The translations under genes were made by a program, and so were the position numbers. Below the pieces are notes generated by a model. It saw only the letters and a program-made list of their open reading frames with translations, was not told where the DNA came from and did not search any database. Shown here piece by piece: positions 39,723-47,775 of a stretch of 64,000 nt of DNA (position 1 is its first letter; each line of letters begins with the position of its first letter). The stretch covers positions 1,302,001 through 1,366,000 of the forward strand of contig NZ_CP045121.1 of NCBI RefSeq assembly GCF_011492965.1, read 5' to 3'. Source of the stretch: Rubrobacter marinus. Lineage in GTDB: Bacteria; Actinomycetota; Rubrobacteria; Rubrobacterales; Rubrobacteraceae.

Positions 39723-40472
39723 GTGGGTAGACGGCCCGCCCCGAGGGGGAACCTCCCCGAAGGCTCCCTCTCGACCGGCGAGGAGCGCGCCCGGCTCGTG
39801 CGCGAGATGTTCGACCGCATCGCCGGCCGCTACGAGCTCTTGAACACCCTGATGACGGCCGGCCTGAACCGCCTGTGGAACAGGGGCGCCGTCCGAGCCG
39901 CGGCCCTCGGGCCGGGCGATCGGGCGATCGACCTCGCCTGCGGGGCCGGGGCGCTCACCCGGGACCTCGCGAAGAAGGTCGGCCCCACGGGCTACGTGCT
40001 CGGCATGGACTTCTCGCGGGAGATGCTGAAGTCCGCGGGGACCCGCCCGCTCCCCAACGTCGAGTACAAGCTCGGGGACGCGACGGATCTGCGCGGCATC
40101 GAGAGCGGATCGTTCGACGCGGCCACCATCGCCTACGGGGCGCGCAACATCCCCAGCCTCGACGCGCTCTTCGGGGAGATGGCGCGGGTGGTGCGGCCCG
40201 GCGGGAGGGTCGTGTGCCTGGAGATAGCGCGGCCCGAGGGCCGGGTATCTGCTACCTTCTACGGGCTGTGGTTCGACAGGGTGGTGCCGTGGCTCGGCGC
40301 GAAAGTATCGGGGGATGCATGGGCGTATTCATATCTCCCCGAATCGGTGAAAGCATTCGTGGCACCGGACGAGTTAGCCCATATAATGAGGCGCAATGGA
40401 TTACAAAACGTTACATGGCGGCCCAACGCTGGCGGCATCGTCACCCTCCACGTCGGGACGAAACCTGGCTGA
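39723..40472 (+). CDS. menG: demethylmenaquinone methyltransferase
   Basis: SAM-dependent C-methylation, the last step of menaquinone synthesis (UbiE/MenG family). 249 residues: FDRIAGRYELLNTLMTAGLN, the SAM motif IDLACGAGALTRDLA, and the C-terminal GGIVTLHVGTKPG. GTG 39723. Its last 77 bases overlap the polyprenyl synthase reading frame. No ubiquinone genes are seen and mqnA is nearby, so menaquinone is the likely product. Confidence 0.92.
   Translation: MGRRPAPRGNLPEGSLSTGEERARLVREMFDRIAGRYELLNTLMTAGLNRLWNRGAVRAAALGPGDRAIDLACGAGALTRDLAKKVGPTGYVLGMDFSREMLKSAGTRPLPNVEYKLGDATDLRGIESGSFDAATIAYGARNIPSLDALFGEMARVVRPGGRVVCLEIARPEGRVSATFYGLWFDRVVPWLGAKVSGDAWAYSYLPESVKAFVAPDELAHIMRRNGLQNVTWRPNAGGIVTLHVGTKPG
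40382..40387 (+). promoter_or_regulatory. possible internal -10 box for the polyprenyl synthase
   Basis: TATAAT inside the end of menG, 8 bases before the ATG at 40396. Same layout as the other leaderless candidates in this window. Confidence 0.35.
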
Positions 40473-41445
40473 GAGCGCCCGGCAGCTGCGCGACGCGCTC
40501 CCCGACGAGGCGTCGCGGAGCGTGTCGGCCGTGGAGGAGCGGCTCGTGGAGATCGCGAGCGTCGCCCCCTCGGGGCTCGTCGCGCCCGCGCTCGAGGCGC
40601 TCACCGCCGGCGGCAAGCGCCTCCGGCCGATCCTGATGGTCCTGTGCGCCCGCATGGGGCGGCCGGAGACCGGCGCGCTCCTCACCGCCTCGGCCGCCAT
40701 CGAGGCGCTCCACACGGCCACCCTGATCCACGACGACGTGGTCGACAAGGCCGCTAAGAGGCGGGGCAGGCCGACGACGGTCGCCGCGTACGGGCGCGAG
40801 ATCGCCGTGGCGACGGGGGACTACCTCTTCGCCGAGGCCTTTCACGGCCTCGCGGAGATCGGGGACCCTAGGCTCGTCCGGGCCTTCGCCGAGGCGTCGA
40901 TGGGGCTGGCCGAGGGCGAGCTCGAGCAGTACCGCTCCTCGCGCGGCCCGGTCGAGGTCGAGGCGTACCTCGAGCACATCCGGATGAAGACCGCCGGGCT
41001 GTTCAGGGCGGCGTGTGTGGCCGGCGGCTCCCTCGGCGGGCTCTCGCTCAAGCAGATCGACGCTCTGGCGACCTACGGGCAGGCGCTCGGGCTCGCTTTC
41101 CAGATGTCCGACGACGTCATGGACCTCGTCGGCAAGCCGGGCCTGATGGGCAAGGGGATAGGCGCGGACCTCGCCGAGGGGACGGTGACGCTGCCGGTCA
41201 TCTTCGCCATCAAGGAGGGCGACGCGGCGGCCATAAGGCGCGTGCTGGAGACGCCGAACCCCGCGCCGGAGGTGCTGGAGGCCGGGATCGAGGCCGTCCT
41301 CGCGACCGACGCGATCAACAAGACCGAGGCCTGGGCCCTGGGCGAGGTCGAGGCGGCCATAGAGGGCCTCTCGCTCCTCCCCGACGGGGCGGAGCGCGCG
41401 ATCCTCGAGGCGATAGCCAGCGAGGTGGTGGGCAGGGATGCCTGA
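40396..41445 (+). CDS. trans-polyprenyl diphosphate synthase
   Basis: Makes the isoprenoid side chain, probably for menaquinone. 349 residues with both aspartate-rich motifs (HDDVVD and SDDVMD), GGKRLRP and VATGDYLFAEAF. The first ATG (40396) lies inside menG; the conserved fold begins about 30 residues later, and GTG near 40522 is an alternative start. Chain length cannot be predicted with confidence. Confidence 0.92.
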   Translation: MDYKTLHGGPTLAASSPSTSGRNLAESARQLRDALPDEASRSVSAVEERLVEIASVAPSGLVAPALEALTAGGKRLRPILMVLCARMGRPETGALLTASAAIEALHTATLIHDDVVDKAAKRRGRPTTVAAYGREIAVATGDYLFAEAFHGLAEIGDPRLVRAFAEASMGLAEGELEQYRSSRGPVEVEAYLEHIRMKTAGLFRAACVAGGSLGGLSLKQIDALATYGQALGLAFQMSDDVMDLVGKPGLMGKGIGADLAEGTVTLPVIFAIKEGDAAAIRRVLETPNPAPEVLEAGIEAVLATDAINKTEAWALGEVEAAIEGLSLLPDGAERAILEAIASEVVGRDA

Positions 41446-41554
41446 GCCAGCCGCGCCGCAGGCGTCGACCCCCCTCGGGCCGCGCCAGGGGGAGGTCCCC
41501 GGTCGTCTTTCCTCCCGGCGCGACGCAGACTCGAGCTTCCTCCCCAACCTTTAA
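41438..41554 (+). CDS. possible 38-residue protein bridging two menaquinone genes
   Basis: ATG overlaps the polyprenyl synthase stop and the ORF ends TAA directly before the GTG of mqnA. Proline- and arginine-rich (MPEPAAPQAST...), no domain. It may only couple translation through the gap, or be chance. Confidence 0.25.
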   Translation: MPEPAAPQASTPLGPRQGEVPGRLSSRRDADSSFLPNL

Positions 41555-42361
41555 GTGTCGCGGTTCGTGTTGCGCGTCGGTTTCGTCGACGGTCTGAGCT
41601 GCCTGCCCTTGCGCATGGGTCTGCAGGCGACCGGCGGTCTCGACGGGGTCGAACTCGTCGGCGGGGCGCCGGACGAGACGGACGCCATGCTCCTCTCCGG
41701 CGAGCTGGAGCTCGGGCTCGTCTCCTCGGCGAGCTGGGAGGGGAACCGCGACAGGCTCTGGCGCGTGCCGGGCTACGGCATCGCCTCCGACGGGCCGGTG
41801 ATGGACGCGCTGCTCGCCGTGCGCAGGGGACGGTCGCTGCGGGAGGCCCGGAGCGTCGCGCTCGCGAGCGAGGCGGCGACGAGCCACGGCCTCGCCCGGG
41901 TGGTGCTGGAGCGCGTCTGCGGCGCCTCGCCCCGTTACGAGGTCGTCTCCCCGCGCCCGGGGTGGGCGCTCGCCGAGTACGACGCGGCGCTCTTCGTCGG
42001 GGAGGCCGCGCTGGAGGCTCGACGCCTCGGCGGCGTGGACACCGTGGACCTCGGGGAGGTGTGGCGCGAGTACGCGTCGCTGCCGATGGTCTACGCCGTC
42101 TGGGCGTCGCGCGGGGACCCGGCGAGGTACGGATTCTGGGCGGATCGGGTCGCCCTCGCCGTCGGCTGGGCGGAGCTCCACGCGGACGAGGTCGTGGAGG
42201 AGGCGCGCCGCCGCGGCGCCCCGGCGACGCCCGAGGACCTGAGGGAGTATTTCTCCGCCATCGGCTACCGGGTCGGTCTCAGGGAGGGGGAGGGCTTGAA
42301 GAGGTACCTCGCCGAGAGCCGGCTCCTGTCCGCCGGACCTTTCGGGAGGGTTAGCGCATAA
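41555..42361 (+). CDS. mqnA: chorismate dehydratase MqnA
   Basis: First enzyme of the futalosine menaquinone route (chorismate to 3-enolpyruvylbenzoate). 268 residues of the MqnA/MqnD periplasmic-binding-like fold: RVGFVDGLSCLPL, ELELGLVSSASW, VALASEAATSHGLARVVL and LREYFSAIGYRVG. GTG 41555. Neighbouring menG, polyprenyl synthase and an MqnX-like deaminase support the pathway. Confidence 0.88.
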   Translation: MSRFVLRVGFVDGLSCLPLRMGLQATGGLDGVELVGGAPDETDAMLLSGELELGLVSSASWEGNRDRLWRVPGYGIASDGPVMDALLAVRRGRSLREARSVALASEAATSHGLARVVLERVCGASPRYEVVSPRPGWALAEYDAALFVGEAALEARRLGGVDTVDLGEVWREYASLPMVYAVWASRGDPARYGFWADRVALAVGWAELHADEVVEEARRRGAPATPEDLREYFSAIGYRVGLREGEGLKRYLAESRLLSAGPFGRVSA

Positions 42362-42428
42362 TAGGCGCCGTGCCCGCCGCCCAAAGGCGCCGGCCGCGAC
42401 CGCGTAACCCGGATCTTTAGAAGAGAAC

Positions 42429-42447
42429 GCCGCGGGCAGCCCGCGGC
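42429..42447 (+). promoter_or_regulatory. GC hairpin next to the ribosome site of the mqnX-like gene
   Basis: GCCGCGGG and CCCGCGGC form a perfect 8-bp stem with loop CAG. Five bases later comes GGAGGAGGAG, the ribosome site of the next gene. It may set mRNA stability or translation; there is no T-run. Confidence 0.4.
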
Positions 42448-42469
42448 TCCACGGAGGAGGAGACCCGAG

Positions 42470-43711
42470 ATGACCCGAGAGCTGATCCTGACCGCCGACC
42501 TCGTCCTCCCAGTCTCGGTCTCCCCCATCAGGGACGGAGCGCTCCTCGTCCGCGACGGGCGCATCTCCGCCGTCGGTCCGCTCGGGGACGTCGAGCGTAG
42601 CGCCCCGGACGCCGAGGTCCGCCGCTTCGCGGGGCACACGATCCTGCCGGGGGCGGTCAACGCCCACGCCCACCTGGGCTTTCGCAGAAGGGACAAGCCG
42701 GCCGGCGGCCCGTTCTCCGTCTGGCTGCGCGAGCTTATCTCCAAGCTCCCGGAGAAGGAGGCGTGGACCGCCGAGGCGGCGCGCGACTCGGCCCGCGAGG
42801 CCGTCGAGGCGGGCACGACGTATATGGCGGAGTCCTCGCCCTACGGGGAGTGCCTGCCCCAGCTCGCCGGGAGCGGGATGGCCGGCACCGTCCACGCCGA
42901 GTTCTTCCCGGGGGACTACGAGGGGATGGGGCCGCAGGAGAGGGTCGACGCGATCTTTGGGAGCGTCACGAAGATGCGCGAGGGCCTCCCCCCGAGGGTG
43001 GATTGCCAGGTCAGCGTGCACTCCCCATACACCGTGGATCCCGTCTCCGCCGGGCTCGCGGCGGTCAGGTCGCGCGAGGAGGGCGGACGGCTCGCCATCC
43101 ACCTCTCCGAGAGCCCCGAGGAGGTCGAGTTCGTCTTCGAGGGGACGGGCGGGCTCGTGGACATCTTCGAGAGGGCCGATTGGGGCGGCCGGGGCGTCTC
43201 GCCGGTCCAGTTTTTCGAGGAGACGGGCGTCCTCGGGGCGAACGTAATCGCCGCGCATCTGGCGACGGCCGTCTCGGAGAACGACCTGGACATCCTGAGG
43301 ACCACGAACACGGCGGCGGCCCACTGCCCGCGCTCGAACGAGTACCTCGAGTGCGAGGTCTCGCCGGTGCCGGCGATGCTGGAGAGGGGCATCAGGGTCG
43401 GTATGGGGACGGACGGGCTGTGGAGCAGCCCGAGCATGAACCTCTTCGAGGAGACGGTGGTCGCGGTCCGGCTGCACGGCTTGAGCGGCGCCCTCGCGCT
43501 CGAGCTTGCCACCCTCGGCGGCGCGCGGGCGCTCGGCGTGGGGGACGAGACGGGGAGCCTCGAGGTCGGCAAGTACGCCGACCTCGCGATCGTCGGGGCG
43601 GCCCCGAACGGCGACGACCCCGAGATGGCCGTCGTCGAGGCGGCGGCGGGCGGCGGGGTCGCGGCGACCGTGGTTTCGGGGGAGTTCGTATACAATCAGG
43701 CGAGCTCGTAA
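42470..43711 (+). CDS. amidohydrolase, probable aminodeoxyfutalosine deaminase (MqnX-like)
   Basis: Metal-dependent hydrolase, 413 residues. Metal-binding H66 and H68 in NAHAHLG; further motifs IHLSESPEEVEF, IAAHLATAV, HCPRSNEYL and MGTDGLWSSPSMNLFEE match the TrzN/Atz-type deaminase family to which MqnX belongs. Adjacency to mqnA makes deamination of aminodeoxyfutalosine to futalosine the best guess; other adenosine-type deaminations remain possible. Confidence 0.75.
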   Translation: MTRELILTADLVLPVSVSPIRDGALLVRDGRISAVGPLGDVERSAPDAEVRRFAGHTILPGAVNAHAHLGFRRRDKPAGGPFSVWLRELISKLPEKEAWTAEAARDSAREAVEAGTTYMAESSPYGECLPQLAGSGMAGTVHAEFFPGDYEGMGPQERVDAIFGSVTKMREGLPPRVDCQVSVHSPYTVDPVSAGLAAVRSREEGGRLAIHLSESPEEVEFVFEGTGGLVDIFERADWGGRGVSPVQFFEETGVLGANVIAAHLATAVSENDLDILRTTNTAAAHCPRSNEYLECEVSPVPAMLERGIRVGMGTDGLWSSPSMNLFEETVVAVRLHGLSGALALELATLGGARALGVGDETGSLEVGKYADLAIVGAAPNGDDPEMAVVEAAAGGGVAATVVSGEFVYNQASS

Positions 43712-43735
43712 GGCTTCTTGGGAGAGTAAACCGTC

Positions 43736-44404
43736 ATGATGATGAACCGGGACAAGCTCGGCCTGTGGACCAGGATCGGCGCCATTCTGCTGGCCGTCCT
43801 GTTCGTCCTCTCGTTCGTCCTCTTCGGCATAGGGTCGAACGTCAGCTACAACCCGCTGGACCTCTTCCGCAGCCCCGAGGACCAGCAGGCCGCGCAGCAG
43901 ACCACCGGCTCCGAGGAGCAGATCGAGCGCGCCAGGGCCGAGCTCGAGGAGAACCCCGAGGACCCGAGGGTCATCAGGCGCCTCGCGGGCCTCTACCTCC
44001 AGAACGGCCAGACGAGCGAGGCCGTAAGGGTCCTCGAAGAGGGACGCGAGGCGGCGCCGAACGACCCGGCCATCCCGCTCGTGCTCGGCCAGGCCTACGA
44101 TCAGCAGGCCCAGGCGCTCACCGACGCGGGGGAGCGCGAGGCCACCTACGCGAAGGCCGGGGAGGCCTACGTCGCCGCCGCCGAGATCGAGGAGAACGAG
44201 CGCAGGGACGCCCAAGCGTTCCTCCTCGCCGGGGCGGCCTACGAGCAGGCCGGCGACAAGGGCAGGGCGATCCAGTACTGGAACGAATACCTGGAGATAG
44301 AGCCCGAGGGCGAGCAGGCCGACGCCGTCAAGGAGCGCATCGGCACGCTGCTCCAGGGCGGGGAGACGACCGGCGCTGCCGCCGAGGGCGCGGAGGGTCA
44401 ATGA
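43736..44404 (+). CDS. membrane-anchored TPR protein
   Basis: 222 residues: an N-terminal helix (about 14-36) and a soluble part with TPR-like repeats (DPRVIRRLAGLYLQNGQTSEAVRVLEEG, AFLLAGAAYEQAGDKGRAIQYWNEYLEIEP). Probably an envelope scaffold; partner unknown. It sits just before tatA-tatC. Confidence 0.7.
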   Translation: MMMNRDKLGLWTRIGAILLAVLFVLSFVLFGIGSNVSYNPLDLFRSPEDQQAAQQTTGSEEQIERARAELEENPEDPRVIRRLAGLYLQNGQTSEAVRVLEEGREAAPNDPAIPLVLGQAYDQQAQALTDAGEREATYAKAGEAYVAAAEIEENERRDAQAFLLAGAAYEQAGDKGRAIQYWNEYLEIEPEGEQADAVKERIGTLLQGGETTGAAAEGAEGQ

Positions 44405-44467
44405 TCCGTGGCTCGACACAGGGCGTATAATGTTCTTGATGCGGACGAGGAAGATTAGGAGGCACGC

Positions 44468-44782
44468 GTGAACGCGGCGTTGATACCGGTTCTCGGCTCG
44501 GTCGGTCCGACGGAGTTGATCATCATTCTGACGATAGTTCTGCTCCTCTTCGGGGCCAAAAAGATCCCCGAGCTCGCCAGGGGCCTCGGCACCGGCGTGA
44601 GGGAGTTCAAGAGGGGCACCTCCGGTGCCGGCGAGAAGGACGAGGTCCGGGGCACCGACAAGAACGAGGCCATCGTCGGCGGTGGTGACGACGAGGACGC
44701 ACGCCCGCAGGACTCCCGCGAGGACGGCGCGGACCTCGCCGCCGAGCGTGCCGCGAGGCGCACCGAGCAGCAGCAGCGCTAG
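44468..44782 (+). CDS. tatA: twin-arginine translocase TatA
   Basis: 104 residues: N-terminal helix (TELIIILTIVLLLFG), FGAKKIPELARGLGTG and an amphipathic helix, then a charged tail. GTG 44468 has AGGAGG upstream and a TATAAT box lies at 44426-44431. tatC follows after 20 bases. The receptor in the ABC operon and the amidase carry Tat signals. Confidence 0.93.
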   Translation: MNAALIPVLGSVGPTELIIILTIVLLLFGAKKIPELARGLGTGVREFKRGTSGAGEKDEVRGTDKNEAIVGGGDDEDARPQDSREDGADLAAERAARRTEQQQR

Positions 44783-44802
44783 AGCTACCCTAAAGCTTTC
44801 CC

Positions 44803-45678
44803 ATGGCAGGCCGCCTGCGCATACCCGTAGGTCCGCGCGACGAAGCGCGGATGACCCTGATCGAGCACCTCGAGGAGTTCCGCTCGAGGCTCTTCAGGGT
44901 GGCGATCGCCTTCGTCCTGGCGTGCATCGGCACCTGGATCTTCCGCCGCCAGATCTTCGACTGGCTCCTGGAACCCGCCAACCTCGACAGGCTGACGTTC
45001 ATGGGCCCCGCGCAGGGCCTCATGACGGACGTGAAGCTCTCCCTGTTCGCCGCCTTCCTGGTTACGATCCCCGTGGTCATCTACCAGGCCTGGATGTTCG
45101 TCGCCCCGGCCGTCGGCGAGGTGGGGCGCGCGTTCACCTACGTTATCGTCACCCTCTCCTCCCTGCTCTTCCTGGCGGGGGTCGCCTTCGGGTACTACGC
45201 GGTCCTCCCGGTCGGCTTGCAGTTTCTGCTGGGGTACGAGAGCGAGCGGTTCGAGGCGCTGCCCACGGCCGATACCTACCTGCCGTTCATAACCCGTACC
45301 CTGCTGGCCGCAGGGATCGTCTTCGAGCTGCCCGCGGCGACCTACGTGGGGGCGAAGCTCGGGCTCGTCACGGCGCCCACGCTGAGGCGGTTCCGCAAGC
45401 ACGCCCTCATCGTCAACGCCGTGCTCGCCGCGGCGCTCACCCCGAGCCCGGATCCGTTCAGCATGGTCTTGATGGCCATTCCGCTGGCGATCATGTACGA
45501 GCTCAGCATCATAATCGCCCGTTTCGTCAACCCGATGGTCGCGCACGAAGAGGCCATGGAGAGCTCCCCGCTCTCCGACCGCCTCCCCGAAGAGGACGAG
45601 GCCGCCGCGGAAGACGAGCCCGAGGACCGCCCCGAGACGCGCCGGGACGACGAGCGCGCGCAGGAGCGGGACCTCTAG
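44803..45678 (+). CDS. tatC: twin-arginine translocase TatC
   Basis: Tat signal receptor, 291 residues and six helices. MTLIEHLEEFRSRL, ETRLFNPQ-region equivalents, FEMPAATY-like FELPAATY and a long acidic C-terminal tail (DRLPEEDEAAAEDEPED). Together with tatA it makes a minimal TatAC system. Confidence 0.95.
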   Translation: MAGRLRIPVGPRDEARMTLIEHLEEFRSRLFRVAIAFVLACIGTWIFRRQIFDWLLEPANLDRLTFMGPAQGLMTDVKLSLFAAFLVTIPVVIYQAWMFVAPAVGEVGRAFTYVIVTLSSLLFLAGVAFGYYAVLPVGLQFLLGYESERFEALPTADTYLPFITRTLLAAGIVFELPAATYVGAKLGLVTAPTLRRFRKHALIVNAVLAAALTPSPDPFSMVLMAIPLAIMYELSIIIARFVNPMVAHEEAMESSPLSDRLPEEDEAAAEDEPEDRPETRRDDERAQERDL

Positions 45679-45757
45679 CTTCTTACGCGCTCCCTTGTAG
45701 CGCGCTTGATCGCGTAGTTACATGTAGCGTGCCGCGAGCAGACTTTTTGTTCTTTTT

Positions 45758-46652
45758 GTGGTAGAACCCCGTGTCGTGGAAGCAGGTAGCAGCATAGTGA
45801 ATCCGGGGCTTTCCTACGGCTCGTCCGGCCCAAGCAGTGGACGAAGAACGGCTTCGTTCTCGCCGGGGTGGTCTTCGCGGGCGAGGCGTTGGACTTCTCG
45901 AGCGTCGTCCCGGCGCTGCTCGCGTTCGTGGCCTTCTGCGCGCTCTCGGGTCGGTGTACGCGGCGAACGACGTGTTGGACGTCGAGGAGGACCGCGGCCA
46001 CCCGGAGAAGAGCAAGAGGCCGGTGGCTAGCGGGGAGATCCCGGTTCGCACGGCAGCCTTCTTCGCGGCCCTGCTGGCCGCCGCCGGTATCAGCCTCGCG
46101 TTCTTCGTGGCCCCGGGGGTCGGGCTCGCCGGCGTTGCTTACCTCTTGTTGCAGGCGCTCTACTCGCCGATTTTGAAGCACGTGGCGATCCTGGACGTGA
46201 TGAGCATCTCCGCCGGGTTCGTGCTGCGGGCGCTCGCCGGGGTGGCGGCGGTCGGGGAGGCGATCTCCCCGTGGCTTATCGTTTGCACCGGGCTTTTGAC
46301 GCTCTTTCTAGGCTTCTCCAAGCGGCGCCACGAGCTGGCCGCCCTCGGGGAGGACGCGGTGGTGCACCGGAAGAACCTCAAGGACTACTCCATCGACATG
46401 CTCGACCAGATGATGAACATCATGGTCGCGGCGACGATCATCGCCTACGCGATGTACACCTTCTTCGCCCACGAGGATCGGCTGATGATGGCCAGCATCC
46501 CGTTCGTGGTCTACGGGGTGTTCCGCTACATGCTCCTCGTCCACCGCAACGGCGGCGGCAACCCGGACACGCTGCTCCTCCAGGATCGGCCGCTCCAGAT
46601 CACGCTGGTCCTGTTCCTGGCCGTGGTCATGTCCGTCATCTACTTCTTCTAG
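45758..46652 (+). CDS. UbiA-family prenyltransferase, decaprenyl-phosphate phosphoribosyltransferase-like (frame disrupted)
   Basis: Polytopic membrane enzyme transferring a prenyl or polyprenyl-phosphate group. The core RPKQWTKNGFVLAG, the aspartate motif NDVLDVEEDRGHPEK and the second motif DVMSISAGFVLRAL are present; the RPKQW form is typical of the Rv3806c-like group that makes decaprenyl-phosphoribose for cell-wall arabinan. The beginning needs two frame changes (about 45820 and 45953), both explained by one lost base. Start is approximate (GTG 45758 or 45776). Confidence 0.75.
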
Positions 46653-46659
46653 CGCCCCC

Positions 46660-47700
46660 TTGCAGAGCCTGAAACGCAACCTCGTCCTCGCCCTGGGGCT
46701 GAGCGTCGCCGTGTACCTCGCGATCGCGGTCCTGAGCGACCTCGGGGAGCTCGTGGAGGCCTTCCGGCGCTTCGACTGGCTTCTCGCCCCGGTGATACTG
46801 GGCCTCGTGGCGCTCTCCTACGCCGGGCGCTTCGTCCGCTGGGCCTACTACCTGCGGGTGCTGGGGATCTCGCTGCCCCTCGGCCAGAACGCCGCCATCT
46901 TCGCGGCGGGCCTGAGCATGACCGTCTCGCCGGGGAAGCTCGGCGAGGTGCTCAAGAGCGTGTTCATGCGCCGGGCCGCGGGCACGCCCGTCGCCCGGTC
47001 CGCCCCCGCGGTCGTCGCGGAGAGGGTGACGGACGGGACCGGCATGATCCTCTGGGGCCTGCTGGGCGCCCTGACCTTCGACTTCGGCCTGCAGGCCCTG
47101 ATCGCGTTCTCCATCGCGATGGTCGGGGCGGTGGCGGTCTTCCGGTCCAAGAAGCTCTCGCTCCTGGCGGAGAGGGTGATGTCCAGGCTGCCGCTCCTCA
47201 AACGCCTCGCGCCGCACCTGAGCGAGTTTCACGGGCCTCCAACGAGCTTCTGGGGCTGCGCCCGCTCCTCGTCGCGACGGTCGTCTCGTTTCTCGCGTGG
47301 GGGCTTGAGATCGTAGCAGTCTATCTTTGCGTGGTGGGGATAGGGCGAGCGTGCCGTTCCTCGTGGTCGTGTTCATCTTCGCCGTAAGCTCCCTGGGCGG
47401 GGCCCTCAGCATGATCCCGGGGGGATAGGGGTCGCCGAGGCGGGGCTCGCCGGCGGGTTCAGGTTCTACGCCGGGCTCTCGGGCGGGCTCGCGGGCGCGC
47501 TGACGCTCCTGATCCGTCTCGCCACCCTATGGTTCGCGACCTTTGTGGGCATCGTCGGGCTCCTAGTGGTGCGCCGCGTGGTCGGGGAGCCGGTCGGCGA
47601 CGTGGCCGACGAGGCGGCCTCCGCGGGCGAGGCCGGGGCCGCCGAAGGGGAGGACGAGACGCAGACCGTGCCGCCTGCGGAGCTGGATCGCAAGCCGTAG
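46660..47700 (+). CDS. LPTD / UPF0104 family membrane protein (frame disrupted)
   Basis: Lysylphosphatidylglycerol-synthase-transmembrane-domain protein, a flippase-like family. The first 190 residues read normally (GRFVRWAYYLRVLG, TVSPGKLGEVLKS, VVAERVTDGTGM). After 47230 the protein continues as ASNELLGLRPLLVATVV, then VPFLVVVFIFAVSSLGG, then IGVAEAGLAGGFRFYAG, each in a new frame. Three one-base losses (about 47234, 47344 and 47421), the latter two in runs of G, restore a single ORF ending at 47700. TTG start; follows the UbiA gene by 7 bases. Confidence 0.8.
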
Positions 47701-47775
47701 TACGGACGCGAGCAGACGTCCCGAGGCCTTGTACTGGCCGTTGGTGTTTCCGCCTTGTGTTATAAAATTTAAAGT

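Noticed and set aside
41315..44419. A 1034-codon open frame on the minus strand
   Set aside because: It is antisense to the polyprenyl synthase, mqnA, mqnX-like and TPR genes, has low-complexity Arg/Ala/Gly/Leu content and matches no family; long antisense frames are expected at this GC content.
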